Below are positions 1-7,668 of a stretch of DNA of 45,307 nt, in pieces. The number at the start of each line of letters is the position of its first letter. The first letter of the stretch is position 1. Made by a program: the position numbers and the translations under genes. The DNA is from K189A clade bacterium (GTDB taxonomy: Bacteria; Pseudomonadota; Gammaproteobacteria; Pseudomonadales; Azotimanducaceae). Location: the NCBI GenBank assembly GCA_902613475.1, contig CACMHG010000015.1:1-45307 (forward strand), written 5' to 3'. A model generated the notes under the pieces. It did not search any database. It was given only the letters and a program-made list of their open reading frames with translations, and had not been told where the DNA came from.

Positions 1-606
1 AACGGTCCAGCTTTTTGCGCCGGCGCTGATCTGAAGAGTCCGCCCGGACAGCTTTCAGAAGGTGTTGGACGCGCGGTGCCCTACGCGGACGTACTCACTG
101 CCATCATGGAGAGCCCCAAGCCCGTCATCGCCGCGATAAACGGCGCTGCTTTTGCAGGCGGACTGGGTTTAGTCGGCGCATCAGACATTGTGGTCACCCG
201 ACGCGATGTGCAGTTCAGTTTCAGCGAGGTACGTATCGGAGTCATACCCGCGATTATCTCCGTGGTCTGCCTGCCCAAGTTAGGCGTGCATCACGGTATG
301 AAGCTGTTCTTAACCGGCGAGCGTTTCGATGGCCAGCAAGCCGTAGACATGGGACTTGCGCATATTGCGGTGCCAGAAGATCAGTTGATCAGCAGCGTGG
401 AAGAACAAATTGCCATGATCAATTTGGGTGGACCCATTGCGGTTCAAGAGTGCAAAAAGCTCGCGCGGCGTGTGCCTCAGCTTTCCATTGAGGAGGGTTT
501 TAAAGAAACCGCCGAGTGGAGCGCACGTATGTTTCGCTCGGAAGAAGGCGCCGAGGGGATGGCTTCTTTTCGTGAAAAGCGCAAACCGAGTTGGGTCGAA
601 AACTAG
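1..606 (+). CDS. Enoyl-CoA hydratase/isomerase (crotonase) family protein, 5'-truncated by window edge
   Basis: The first base of the window is already in frame, so the start lies upstream and 201 residues are visible. The first visible residues include C-A-G-A-D-L-K, the oxyanion-hole segment of crotonases. A second hallmark follows around visible residues 46-57 (A-I-N-G-A-A-F-A-G-G, then D-I-V-V), and the C-terminal F-R-E-K-R-K-P motif is typical. Crotonases hydrate or isomerise enoyl-CoA thioesters in the cytoplasm. The stop is 44 bases before the AtuA-type gene on the same strand, so the two are probably co-transcribed in a branched-chain or isoprenoid acyl-CoA pathway (inferred from neighbours). 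The exact substrate cannot be read from the sequence. The in-frame GTG at 76 is internal to the domain and is not the start. Confidence 0.9.
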   Translation, partial: NGPAFCAGADLKSPPGQLSEGVGRAVPYADVLTAIMESPKPVIAAINGAAFAGGLGLVGASDIVVTRRDVQFSFSEVRIGVIPAIISVVCLPKLGVHHGMKLFLTGERFDGQQAVDMGLAHIAVPEDQLISSVEEQIAMINLGGPIAVQECKKLARRVPQLSIEEGFKETAEWSARMFRSEEGAEGMASFREKRKPSWVEN

Positions 607-650
607 CCGATAATGGTACCTACGCGGACTCGCGTAGCGAGGGGGAAAAC

Positions 651-2420
651 ATGAGTGATGTGATACGCATTGGTAACTGCAGCGGCTTTTACGGAGACCG
701 TCTCGATGCCGCAAGGGAAATGGTCGAAGGCGGGCCCATCGACGTGCTCACAGGGGATTATCTTGCCGAGCTCACCATGTCGATTTTGTACAACCAGCAG
801 CAAACCCGCGGTGAGGATACCGGCTATGTCGGCACATTCTTGAAGCAGGTTCAGGATGTGGCAGCCCTTTGCAGCGAAAAGAACATCAAAATCGTTTCCA
901 ATGCCGGAGGGTTGAATCCTCGGAGCATGGCGCTGGAGGTTGAGAAAATTCTCGAGGCGCTGGGTCTCGACTTGAAGGTCGCCTACATTGATGGCGACAA
1001 CCTGCTGCCGGATCTGGATCAGCTGCAGTCGGATGGTGAATCCTTCACCAATCTCGATACCCAGCAACACTTAAAAGATTCCGATCAGAAGGCACTGACT
1101 GCCAATGCCTACTTGGGTGGCTGGGGTATCAAGGAGGCCCTGGATCAAGGGGCAGATATTGTGATTTGCCCGCGGGTCACTGATGCAGCGGTCGTGATCG
1201 GACCGGCGGCGTGGAAGTTTAACTGGCAGCGCAACGACTATGACGCCCTGGCAGGTGCGCTGGCTGCGGGTCATATAATCGAGTGCGGGGCCCAGTGTTG
1301 TGGAGGCAACTATGCCTTTTTCGAGGAGGTGCCAAGCTTTAGAAATGTTGGCTACCCCATCGCTGAAATTGAGGCCAACGGGAACTTCACCATCACCAAG
1401 CATCCTGGCACCGGCGGGCTCATCTCAGAGGGCACGGTCAAGGCCCAGCTGCTTTACGAAATTTCCACACCGGCCTACTACAATCCCGACGTTATCGCCC
1501 ATTTCGATACCATGCAGATTGAGCAGGTGGGTAATGATCGGGTCTATGTCAGTGGCTGCCGAGGCAGCAGCCCGCCCCCGACACACAAGGTGTGCTTCAA
1601 CATTCAAGGACCGTATAAGCAGTCGATGGAGGTATTACTCACGGGTCTGGATATCGAAAAAAAGGCCGAACTGTACTTGGACGCGGTGTTTCACAACATG
1701 GGCGGTCGCGAGCAGTTTGACGACGTTGATGTACAGCTGATACGCAGCGACCACGAGGATCCGGACAACAACGAGGTGGCCCACGCGGCACTGCGAGTCA
1801 CCATTACTGGACAGGATCCCAGCAAATTTGGGCGTATTTTCGCCGCTAAAACCACTGAGTTAGCTTTGGCTGGCATACCAGGCAATACCGGTCGCGGCGC
1901 AGCAGGCTTCAATGGTGGTCCAGCGATCATTCATTGGCCCGCGCTGATCAGCAGCCAACGTTTAACCGAGCGCGTCCACTTTGGCGGTAATACAACACAA
2001 GTGCTGCCCACTCAGCGTTTGGATATGGAAGAGATTTACTACCAGGAAATACCAGCAACCATTGCGCCTGCACCAACGGGTCCGACAACGCGCATTCCGT
2101 TTGGTCGTCTTTTTGGCACCCGTTCTGGCGACAAAGGAGGAAATGCCAACTGCGGTGTTTGGGCCAAAACCGACGAGGCCTATAGCTTTCTGTATGAGTT
2201 TCTTACCGTGGAGGAGTTCAAGCGCTTGGCACCAGATTTTGGTCAATTCGAGGTCGAGCGATATGACATGCCCAACCTCAAAGCCATGAACTTTTACATC
2301 AAGGGCGTGCTTGGCACAGGGGCGGCGTCGAACCATCGCATCGATAAACAGGCGAAATCCCTGGGTGAATATCTGCGCGCCAAATACATAGATGTCCCTG
2401 AGGCACTCATCACCGGCTAA
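651..2420 (+). CDS. atuA: AtuA-type acyclic terpene utilisation protein (DUF1446) with C-terminal AtuA-like domain
   Basis: This 589-residue protein starts at the ATG at 651, which has a G-rich ribosome site (GAGGGGGA) just upstream. An in-frame start at 591 would overlap the crotonase gene and is rejected. The N-terminus has the family signature R-I-G-N-C-S-G-F-Y-G-D-R (residues 6-17), followed by the DUF1446 domain to about residue 450. A second short domain (about 480-589, with G-T-R-S-G-D-K-G-G-N-A-N) matches the extra C-terminal domain of many AtuA proteins. In Pseudomonas, AtuA belongs to the citronellol/geraniol catabolic cluster, but its reaction is not settled. Here it follows a crotonase and faces, tail to tail, a cluster with a biotin-dependent carboxylase, which fits methyl-branched acyl-CoA breakdown. 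The symbol reflects family membership, not proven terpene use. Confidence 0.85.
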   Translation: MSDVIRIGNCSGFYGDRLDAAREMVEGGPIDVLTGDYLAELTMSILYNQQQTRGEDTGYVGTFLKQVQDVAALCSEKNIKIVSNAGGLNPRSMALEVEKILEALGLDLKVAYIDGDNLLPDLDQLQSDGESFTNLDTQQHLKDSDQKALTANAYLGGWGIKEALDQGADIVICPRVTDAAVVIGPAAWKFNWQRNDYDALAGALAAGHIIECGAQCCGGNYAFFEEVPSFRNVGYPIAEIEANGNFTITKHPGTGGLISEGTVKAQLLYEISTPAYYNPDVIAHFDTMQIEQVGNDRVYVSGCRGSSPPPTHKVCFNIQGPYKQSMEVLLTGLDIEKKAELYLDAVFHNMGGREQFDDVDVQLIRSDHEDPDNNEVAHAALRVTITGQDPSKFGRIFAAKTTELALAGIPGNTGRGAAGFNGGPAIIHWPALISSQRLTERVHFGGNTTQVLPTQRLDMEEIYYQEIPATIAPAPTGPTTRIPFGRLFGTRSGDKGGNANCGVWAKTDEAYSFLYEFLTVEEFKRLAPDFGQFEVERYDMPNLKAMNFYIKGVLGTGAASNHRIDKQAKSLGEYLRAKYIDVPEALITG

Positions 2421-2430
2421 ATCTAGGGCA

Positions 2431-2468
2431 GAAAAAAGCCGCTGAATCAGACACGACTCAGCGGCTTT
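2431..2468. terminator. Bidirectional intrinsic terminator between convergent genes
   Basis: A perfect 11-bp inverted repeat (AAAGCCGCTGA at 2435-2445 and its complement at 2458-2468) has a 12-base loop. On the minus strand it is followed by six T residues (2437-2432), the classic Rho-independent pattern. On the plus strand the tail is only three T. The stop codon of the minus-strand membrane protein (2458-2460) lies inside the stem, so the hairpin overlaps coding sequence. Confidence 0.8.
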
Positions 2469-2811
2469 CAGGCAGAGCGGGCTCGGCGGAATCGCTATCC
2501 ATTAACCTTGAGACGATGACCAACAAAAAGTTCGCGATAACGATCCCAGCGATGACGATCGCAAAGTTGTCGATGATCGCGTTCAAATATGGTCCCGCTA
2601 CAGGAATCGCATCAAGCGTGTTGGCTAACGTTGGCAGTGCAATGGCTGCAACGGTATAAGCGGTCCGCGCCGCCATATCCGTAAGCGGTGATAAAAACTC
2701 GTTCAACAATCCCAGCAAGACTAGTATCAGCGCCCACCACTCCAATACAACGAAGACCGCAACGATGGCTAGTAGAACGCCAATAACCGTTAGTATTCGA
2801 TCCATGCTCAT
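2458..2811 (-). CDS. Small integral membrane protein, unknown function
   Basis: 117 residues from the ATG at 2811, which is preceded by GGGGAAA at good spacing. A longer frame to 2862 lacks a ribosome site. The chain is very hydrophobic: residues about 5-40 form one long or two closely spaced membrane helices, a mildly hydrophobic stretch follows at about 50-70, and a clear helix sits near 80-105. The tail is short and acidic. I recognise no family. It stands alone between the AtuA gene (convergent) and the AhpD-like gene upstream on the same strand, separated from the latter by 193 bases. Reading-frame quality, ribosome site and the terminator at its end support a real gene; its role is unknown. 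Confidence 0.65.
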   Translation of the reverse strand: MSMDRILTVIGVLLAIVAVFVVLEWWALILVLLGLLNEFLSPLTDMAARTAYTVAAIALPTLANTLDAIPVAGPYLNAIIDNFAIVIAGIVIANFLLVIVSRLMDSDSAEPALPESR

Positions 2812-2958
2812 AGATTTCCCCTCATATGATTTGATGCCATCTTGGCGGACCAAGAAGACCACAAAAAAATGCGGGGTAGGGGAACGAGCGCTAACAGTTT
2901 TTTAAAGTCGTGACGAAGATCAAATAAATCAGGGGTAAACGTGCCCGTTGATGCACAT

Positions 2959-2967
2959 TTATCCACA
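2959..2967 (+). other. Single perfect DnaA-box sequence in intergenic gap
   Basis: TTATCCACA matches the DnaA box consensus exactly. It is isolated in a 193-base gap with no AT-rich unwinding element, cluster of boxes or replication gene, so it is not evidence for an origin. The rest of the gap (2812-3004) holds the upstream region of the small membrane protein gene and no recognisable gene. Confidence 0.3.
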
Positions 2968-3004
2968 ACCGACCAAGGCGGATACTCAGATCAGCTTTAG
3001 CCAA

Positions 3005-4132
3005 TCACTGAATATCTGCCAAAGAATGCTGGGCACTGGCAAACCGCGTTAAGTTCAGTTCGGTTTGAATACTGTTCACAAAATCACTTTGCATATTATC
3101 GAAGGGAATGCCGATGGAGTCCGCTATGCGCACCATGCGCTGAAAGTTTGCGGCGACGCCGGCGGCGTCTACCAGCACCTTGTCGCCGGCTGCTTGACGC
3201 AAGGCCGTGCGGCTACGCGCTAGACCATACTCATCGCGCTGAGCCAGGCTCTCGGCAAAGCTCATCAGTTCGGCCCCATGTTCAATTCCCGTGGCGGCAC
3301 CGGCTGCATCGCCATTAACGCCCTGTAAATCGACTTCGGTCTCGGTAGTCATTGCGCTCACACGGAGCATCATTGCGTGGGCGCTGGTTCAGTAAAAACA
3401 CTCGTTGACCGAGGATACGCGACCGGCGAGAAGCTCCATTTGCATACGATTAATCGAACGATTTTCGTCCTGCACCATGTTCTGCATGCCCGGTAGGGAG
3501 AGATATTGCGCACCCGCTACTTTGTGCCAGTCGCGCACCGCATCTGGCACCAAGGACAGCGCGCGCACGACGTTATGCGCAAAGCCCGGCTGCCATAGAT
3601 CCGCCTCATTGGCCGTCGCACCCTCGGCGGGAATTGTGGGCACAAAGCCCATGTCGCTGACCAGGTTTGGGGGGGTGTAACCCGAAGGTTCACCGACTGA
3701 GGGTTCGGGAAGTGCCTCGACGGGCACGCCCAAGGCACGATGAAATTCGTCAATGCTGAACACCGTTACCGCAATGCCAACGAGCTCTACATAGGCGGGC
3801 TTGCTGAGTCCGTTTGCAGCGTTGTCATCGACGAAGGCTTGGGTGATGCGGTTTTGATCTGTGATGATCCGATGTACGACATCGACCACTCGTTCGTCCA
3901 ACACACCCGAATGATCGTGTTTGCCGGCCACGCCGTAAGGCGAAAGCGCCTGCTTACGCTCGGCACAAAAAGCGCAGGTCAGCGCGTTCCGGGTTTCTTG
4001 CGCAATGGCGACGCGCTCAGTGCCAGTCCACCAGTTTCCTGGTGCAGCCAACCTTTGCCAATAGGCCGCATAGGTTGCAGGTATGTCCTCGCGAATTGCG
4101 ATTTCAAGCTCTGAATAATCAAAATGGCTCAT
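3005..4132 (-). CDS. AhpD/carboxymuconolactone-decarboxylase-like selenoprotein with in-frame TGA (predicted Sec248)
   Basis: One reading frame of 376 codons runs from the ATG at 4132 to a TGA stop at 3007-3005, broken only by a TGA at 3391-3389 (codon 248). Residues around it read C245-F-Y-[TGA248]-T-S-A-H252, which is the C-x-x-C-x-x-x-H redox motif of AhpD-like proteins with the second cysteine replaced by TGA. The N-terminal half has its own pair, C53-A-F-C56, so the protein looks like a tandem of two AhpD-like domains. Another 127 residues in the same frame follow the TGA. A hairpin lies immediately 3' of it. AhpD family members use the motif for thiol redox or peroxidase chemistry. An automatic caller would split this into two proteins (4132-3389 and 3373-3005); the second has no ribosome site. 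It starts 20 bases after the carboxylase gene, in the same operon, with GGAG upstream. An alternative is a nonsense mutation or base-call error at a cysteine codon. Confidence 0.8.
3354..3384 (-). promoter_or_regulatory. Candidate bacterial SECIS element just 3' of the in-frame TGA
   Basis: Reading the minus strand, four bases after the TGA a 10-base arm (GCGCCCACGC, 3384-3375) pairs with GTGTGAGCGC (3363-3354). Nine of ten positions pair, one by G-U wobble, with a single C-A mismatch in the middle, around an 11-base loop (AATGATGCTCC). Bacterial SECIS elements are stem-loops inside the coding region directly downstream of the UGA and are bound by SelB. The distance from UGA to loop (14 bases) is slightly short, and the loop does not begin with G, so this is a candidate, not a clean match. 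Confidence 0.5.
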
Positions 4133-4152
4133 GGACGCCGTCTCCGTTTTTC

Positions 4153-7100
4153 TTACCACGTGTCGACAAAGGGGTATTTTTTCTCGGTACGCGCGGGCAC
4201 CGGCGGCAACCGCTTCAGGCTTTCTGCCACCCACGACCGCGTTTCCACCGGATCGATCACATCATCCAGGCCACCACCCGCCGCTGCGTTCACGGCCTTG
4301 GCAGATTCATAAGCTCGATCTACCCGTCGCTGGAATTCATCAGCTCGCTCTTGCGGGTCTTCAATGGCCATGAGCTCGTTGCGGTAGCCTAGCTTTACAG
4401 ATCCTTCGATATTCATGCCTGCAAATTCCGCTGTAGGCCATGCGACTGTGAAAAAGCCCGCCAAGGCGCTGGCCCCGCACATGGCCTGTACGCCAAGGCC
4501 ATATGCTTTGCGCACGATCACGCCAAACATCGGCGTAGTGAGATTTGCGCCGGCATTGAACATACGCACGCAGTGCCGTACGAGGGCCGTCGCTTCGACA
4601 TCTGGCCCAACCATCATGCCGGGGCAATCCATTAGGCTAAGGATAGGAATATCAAAGGCATCGCAGAGCTGAATAAACCGCGCTCCCTTATCGGCGCCAT
4701 CTGAATCAATCGCGCCAGCCAAGTGGTGCGGGTTGTTGGCGATAACACCCATGGGTTTGCCTTCCACCCGAATAAAGCAGGTGATGACGCCAATGCCAAA
4801 TTCTTTGCGAATCTCCAGCACCGAATCTTCATCGGCAACGGTGTCGATAATCTCGCGCATGTCGTACAGACGCAGTCGGTTCTCGGGCACGATATGCCGC
4901 AGCTTACGCTGATCCGGTGCCTGCCAATCCTGCCGGCTACCTTGAAAATAGCTCAGGTATTTCTTGGCGACATGGACGGCTTCGGCTTCATCCTCCACCA
5001 GAATATCCACCACCCCATTGGGCACCTGAAACGACATCGGCCCAACTTCTTCCGGTGTGTATATGCCCAACCCGCCGCCTTCGATCATGGCCGGCCCGCC
5101 CATGGCGATGGTGGAATCCTTGGTTGCGATGATCACGTCACAGCAGGCGAGCAACGCTGTATTACCTGCAAAACACCGTCCATGATTCACCCCAACTAGG
5201 GGCACGGCGCCGGAGAGCTTGGAAAAAGTCGTAAAGGTCGGGGTATCGAAGGCCACCGCAGGTCCGGTGCTGTCGTCCCCTGGACGACCGCCACCGCCTT
5301 CACCGAACAAAATCAGCGGAATGCGCCAGCGCAGGGCCAGCTCGAACATGCGATCTTGCTTGTAGTGGTTGCGCGCCCCCTGTGTGCCCGCAAGCACGGT
5401 GTAGTCGTAGTGCACGACCATGGCTCGTGCGGCCTCGTCACCGAACAGATCTGCATTCACAGTGCCGGTACCGGCTACCACGCCGTCTCCTGGCGTACGC
5501 TGACGCAGTGATTGAATGTCGTGGCGTTTGTGCTGCCGCGCCACGACCAGGGGCCAATATTCTTTGAAAGAAGCCTCGTCCATCAGCTCGGCGATGTTCT
5601 CTCGCGGCATGCGACCGCCTCGCGCATGTCGCTTCGCAACCGCCTCCTGACGGTTCTCATCAAGGGTAAAGGCGTGGCGGTCGTAGTTTTCTTGCAAGTC
5701 TGCGCGAATATGATCGAGGTCTACGGCCTCGTCGGTGATTTGTTCGCCGCCACTGACCTGGGCTTCTTCCACAAAAATAATAGGGTAGCTTTCTCGCACC
5801 ACGTCGCCTTCTGCCATGGTGACTTGGCGCACGATGCCGTCGAAGTCAGCGGCAATCACATGTTCCATTTTCATGGCCTCGACGACCGCCAACTGTTGTC
5901 CTGCCCTTACTTCGTCTCCCACCACCGCGTCGATAGAGACGATGGTGCCTTGAATGGGTGAGCTAACACCCACAGATCCGTCAGGGCCGGTAACGACGGC
6001 GGATTCTTGCACTGCCTCGCTCTGTCGATTTTTCATTTCGGCATCGTGAGCGAACAAAGCCAGCGGGTCTGAGGTGTCTACACGAGCGCCAGCAAAACCG
6101 TCGCCAGACTCCCCCTGCTGCGCGCTTACATAGCGAATGCGCTGGCCCGAAGGGGCCGCGAGGGTCTGCATGTTGTCATCCACCCAGCGAGTGTGGATAG
6201 ATGCCCCAATAAAGTCCGCATGACTCAAGATATTCTGCAGGAAATCCGTATTGGCGCTCAGGCCTTCGATGCGAAACTCCGTCAACGCCCTCCCCGCCTT
6301 GGCGCAGGCTGCGGCAAAGTTATCTGCCTTGGTCGAAACGATGACCTTGGCCAGCAGTGAATCAAAGGCCGTAGAGGTCTGATAGCCGTTATAGCCAAAC
6401 CCGTCGACGCGCACACCGGGGCCACTGGGCGGTTCATAGGCGGTAAGCGTGCCTGAAGAGGGCAGCACCGAGCCATCAGCACTTAGGGTTTCTAAATTCA
6501 CCCGCGCCTGTATGGCATATCCACGTGGCTTTACGGGGACTGCTAAATCGAGATCCGCCAGGGATTCACCACAGGCCACACGAATCTGACTTTGGACCAG
6601 ATCAACTCCGGTCACTTCTTCCGTCACGGTATGCTCGACCTGAAGTCGAGCATTCGCCTCGATGAAGACGAAGTCAGATCCACCGTCGCGGGCATCGACC
6701 AAAAATTCGAAAGTACCTAGGCTCTGATAGTTTTGCGCCTTGGCAAATCGCACCGCGGCCTCGATCATGCGCTCGCGCAGAGCATGGTCCAGGTCTGGCG
6801 CTGGGGCAATCTCGACTACTTTCTGATTGCGCCGCTGGGCCGAGCATTCGCGTTCGCCCAAGTGTGTGACGCTACCCTGCTCATCACCGATGATTTGCAC
6901 TTCAATATGCTTGGCCTTGGGCAAGAAGACCTCGACATAGACGTCCTCAATACCAAATGCGGCCTTCGCCTCAGACTGACAGCGCGCAAACGTGTCGGGT
7001 AAATCCACTTCTGTGGTGACTGCACGAGTGCCGCGGCCACCGCCGCCTGCTAGAGCCTTAATAATGATACCGCTGGGATGTTGAGCGAAAAATGCTTGGG

Positions 7101-7527
7101 CCTCTTCCAAGGTGACGGCCCGGTCAATTCCCTGCAGCACGGGCACGCCCGCGGCAATGGCTGCCTCACGCGCGCGCGCCTTGTCGCCAAATAAACCCAG
7201 GTGTTCAGGGGTGGGGCCAATAAACTTAATGCCAGCCTGGGCGCAGGCCGCGGCAAAGTCGGCTTGCTCGGACAAGAAACCATAACCGGGGTGGATGGCG
7301 TCACAGCCGTTGGCCAAGGCAGCTGCGATAACACCGTCGATGTTGAGATAAGCGCGCGCACCCAATCCTTCCAGCTGCACTGACTCGTCGGCTACCTGTG
7401 TATGTAGGCTCGACGCATCGTCTTGGGAATACACAGCCACGGTGCGCAAACCCAAATCTTGCGCCGCCCGCGCGATGCGTATGGCAATTTCCCCCCGATT
7501 TGCGATCAATACGCCGCTGAACGTCAT
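4153..7527 (-). CDS. Single-chain biotin-dependent acyl-CoA carboxylase (BC-BCCP-CT fusion)
   Basis: 1124 residues from the ATG at 7527, preceded by AGGAGGGG. Domains run in order. First is biotin carboxylase (about 1-450: I-A-N-R-G-E-I-A, the ATP-grasp loop A-G-G-G-G-R-G-T-R, and R-L-Q-V-E-H). Next is a biotin carrier (about 515-590) with the biotinylation motif E-A-M-K-M-E at Lys553. Last is the carboxyltransferase (about 610-1124). Most acyl-CoA carboxylases split these over two or more chains; one-chain forms are known, for example long-chain acyl-CoA carboxylases. The reaction is ATP- and bicarbonate-dependent carboxylation of an acyl-CoA in the cytoplasm; the acyl chain is not readable. 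The first gene of the likely operon with the AhpD-like selenoprotein, it is separated from the amidohydrolase gene upstream by 141 bases holding a hairpin. Facing AtuA and crotonase suggests branched acyl-CoA catabolism. Confidence 0.92.
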   Translation of the reverse strand: MTFSGVLIANRGEIAIRIARAAQDLGLRTVAVYSQDDASSLHTQVADESVQLEGLGARAYLNIDGVIAAALANGCDAIHPGYGFLSEQADFAAACAQAGIKFIGPTPEHLGLFGDKARAREAAIAAGVPVLQGIDRAVTLEEAQAFFAQHPSGIIIKALAGGGGRGTRAVTTEVDLPDTFARCQSEAKAAFGIEDVYVEVFLPKAKHIEVQIIGDEQGSVTHLGERECSAQRRNQKVVEIAPAPDLDHALRERMIEAAVRFAKAQNYQSLGTFEFLVDARDGGSDFVFIEANARLQVEHTVTEEVTGVDLVQSQIRVACGESLADLDLAVPVKPRGYAIQARVNLETLSADGSVLPSSGTLTAYEPPSGPGVRVDGFGYNGYQTSTAFDSLLAKVIVSTKADNFAAACAKAGRALTEFRIEGLSANTDFLQNILSHADFIGASIHTRWVDDNMQTLAAPSGQRIRYVSAQQGESGDGFAGARVDTSDPLALFAHDAEMKNRQSEAVQESAVVTGPDGSVGVSSPIQGTIVSIDAVVGDEVRAGQQLAVVEAMKMEHVIAADFDGIVRQVTMAEGDVVRESYPIIFVEEAQVSGGEQITDEAVDLDHIRADLQENYDRHAFTLDENRQEAVAKRHARGGRMPRENIAELMDEASFKEYWPLVVARQHKRHDIQSLRQRTPGDGVVAGTGTVNADLFGDEAARAMVVHYDYTVLAGTQGARNHYKQDRMFELALRWRIPLILFGEGGGGRPGDDSTGPAVAFDTPTFTTFSKLSGAVPLVGVNHGRCFAGNTALLACCDVIIATKDSTIAMGGPAMIEGGGLGIYTPEEVGPMSFQVPNGVVDILVEDEAEAVHVAKKYLSYFQGSRQDWQAPDQRKLRHIVPENRLRLYDMREIIDTVADEDSVLEIRKEFGIGVITCFIRVEGKPMGVIANNPHHLAGAIDSDGADKGARFIQLCDAFDIPILSLMDCPGMMVGPDVEATALVRHCVRMFNAGANLTTPMFGVIVRKAYGLGVQAMCGASALAGFFTVAWPTAEFAGMNIEGSVKLGYRNELMAIEDPQERADEFQRRVDRAYESAKAVNAAAGGGLDDVIDPVETRSWVAESLKRLPPVPARTEKKYPFVDTW

Positions 7528-7585
7528 ATCCCCTCCTGCACTAGCCCCGTTCAAACTGCGCAAGATCAGTGCCCAGCCTGAGCTA

Positions 7586-7609
7586 GCACTGGGTCGACTG
7601 ACCCAGTGC
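7586..7609. other. Perfect 10-bp hairpin between amidohydrolase and carboxylase genes
   Basis: GCACTGGGTC (7586-7595) and its exact complement (7600-7609) flank a GACT loop. Neither side has a T-run, so it may be a non-canonical terminator or attenuator after the amidohydrolase gene, or an operator for the carboxylase gene 59 bases downstream on the minus strand. Confidence 0.45.
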
Positions 7610-7668
7610 CGAGTTTCACGTTAAATGGTTGCCGCCCCTCGTCGGGCAGCTCGATCAGCCGATGCGCT

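Noticed and set aside
591..650. Upstream in-frame extension of the AtuA-type gene
   Set aside because: It overlaps the crotonase end, and the ATG at 651 has a G-rich ribosome site and the family N-terminus directly after it.
2959..2967. Perfect DnaA box as evidence of a replication origin
   Set aside because: Single box, no cluster, no AT-rich element, no dnaA, dnaN, rep or gid genes nearby.
3005..3373. Separate small protein of 122 residues starting at ATG 3373
   Set aside because: It has no ribosome site, begins inside the conserved redox motif region, and is in the same frame as the upstream gene; it is the part of the selenoprotein after TGA248.
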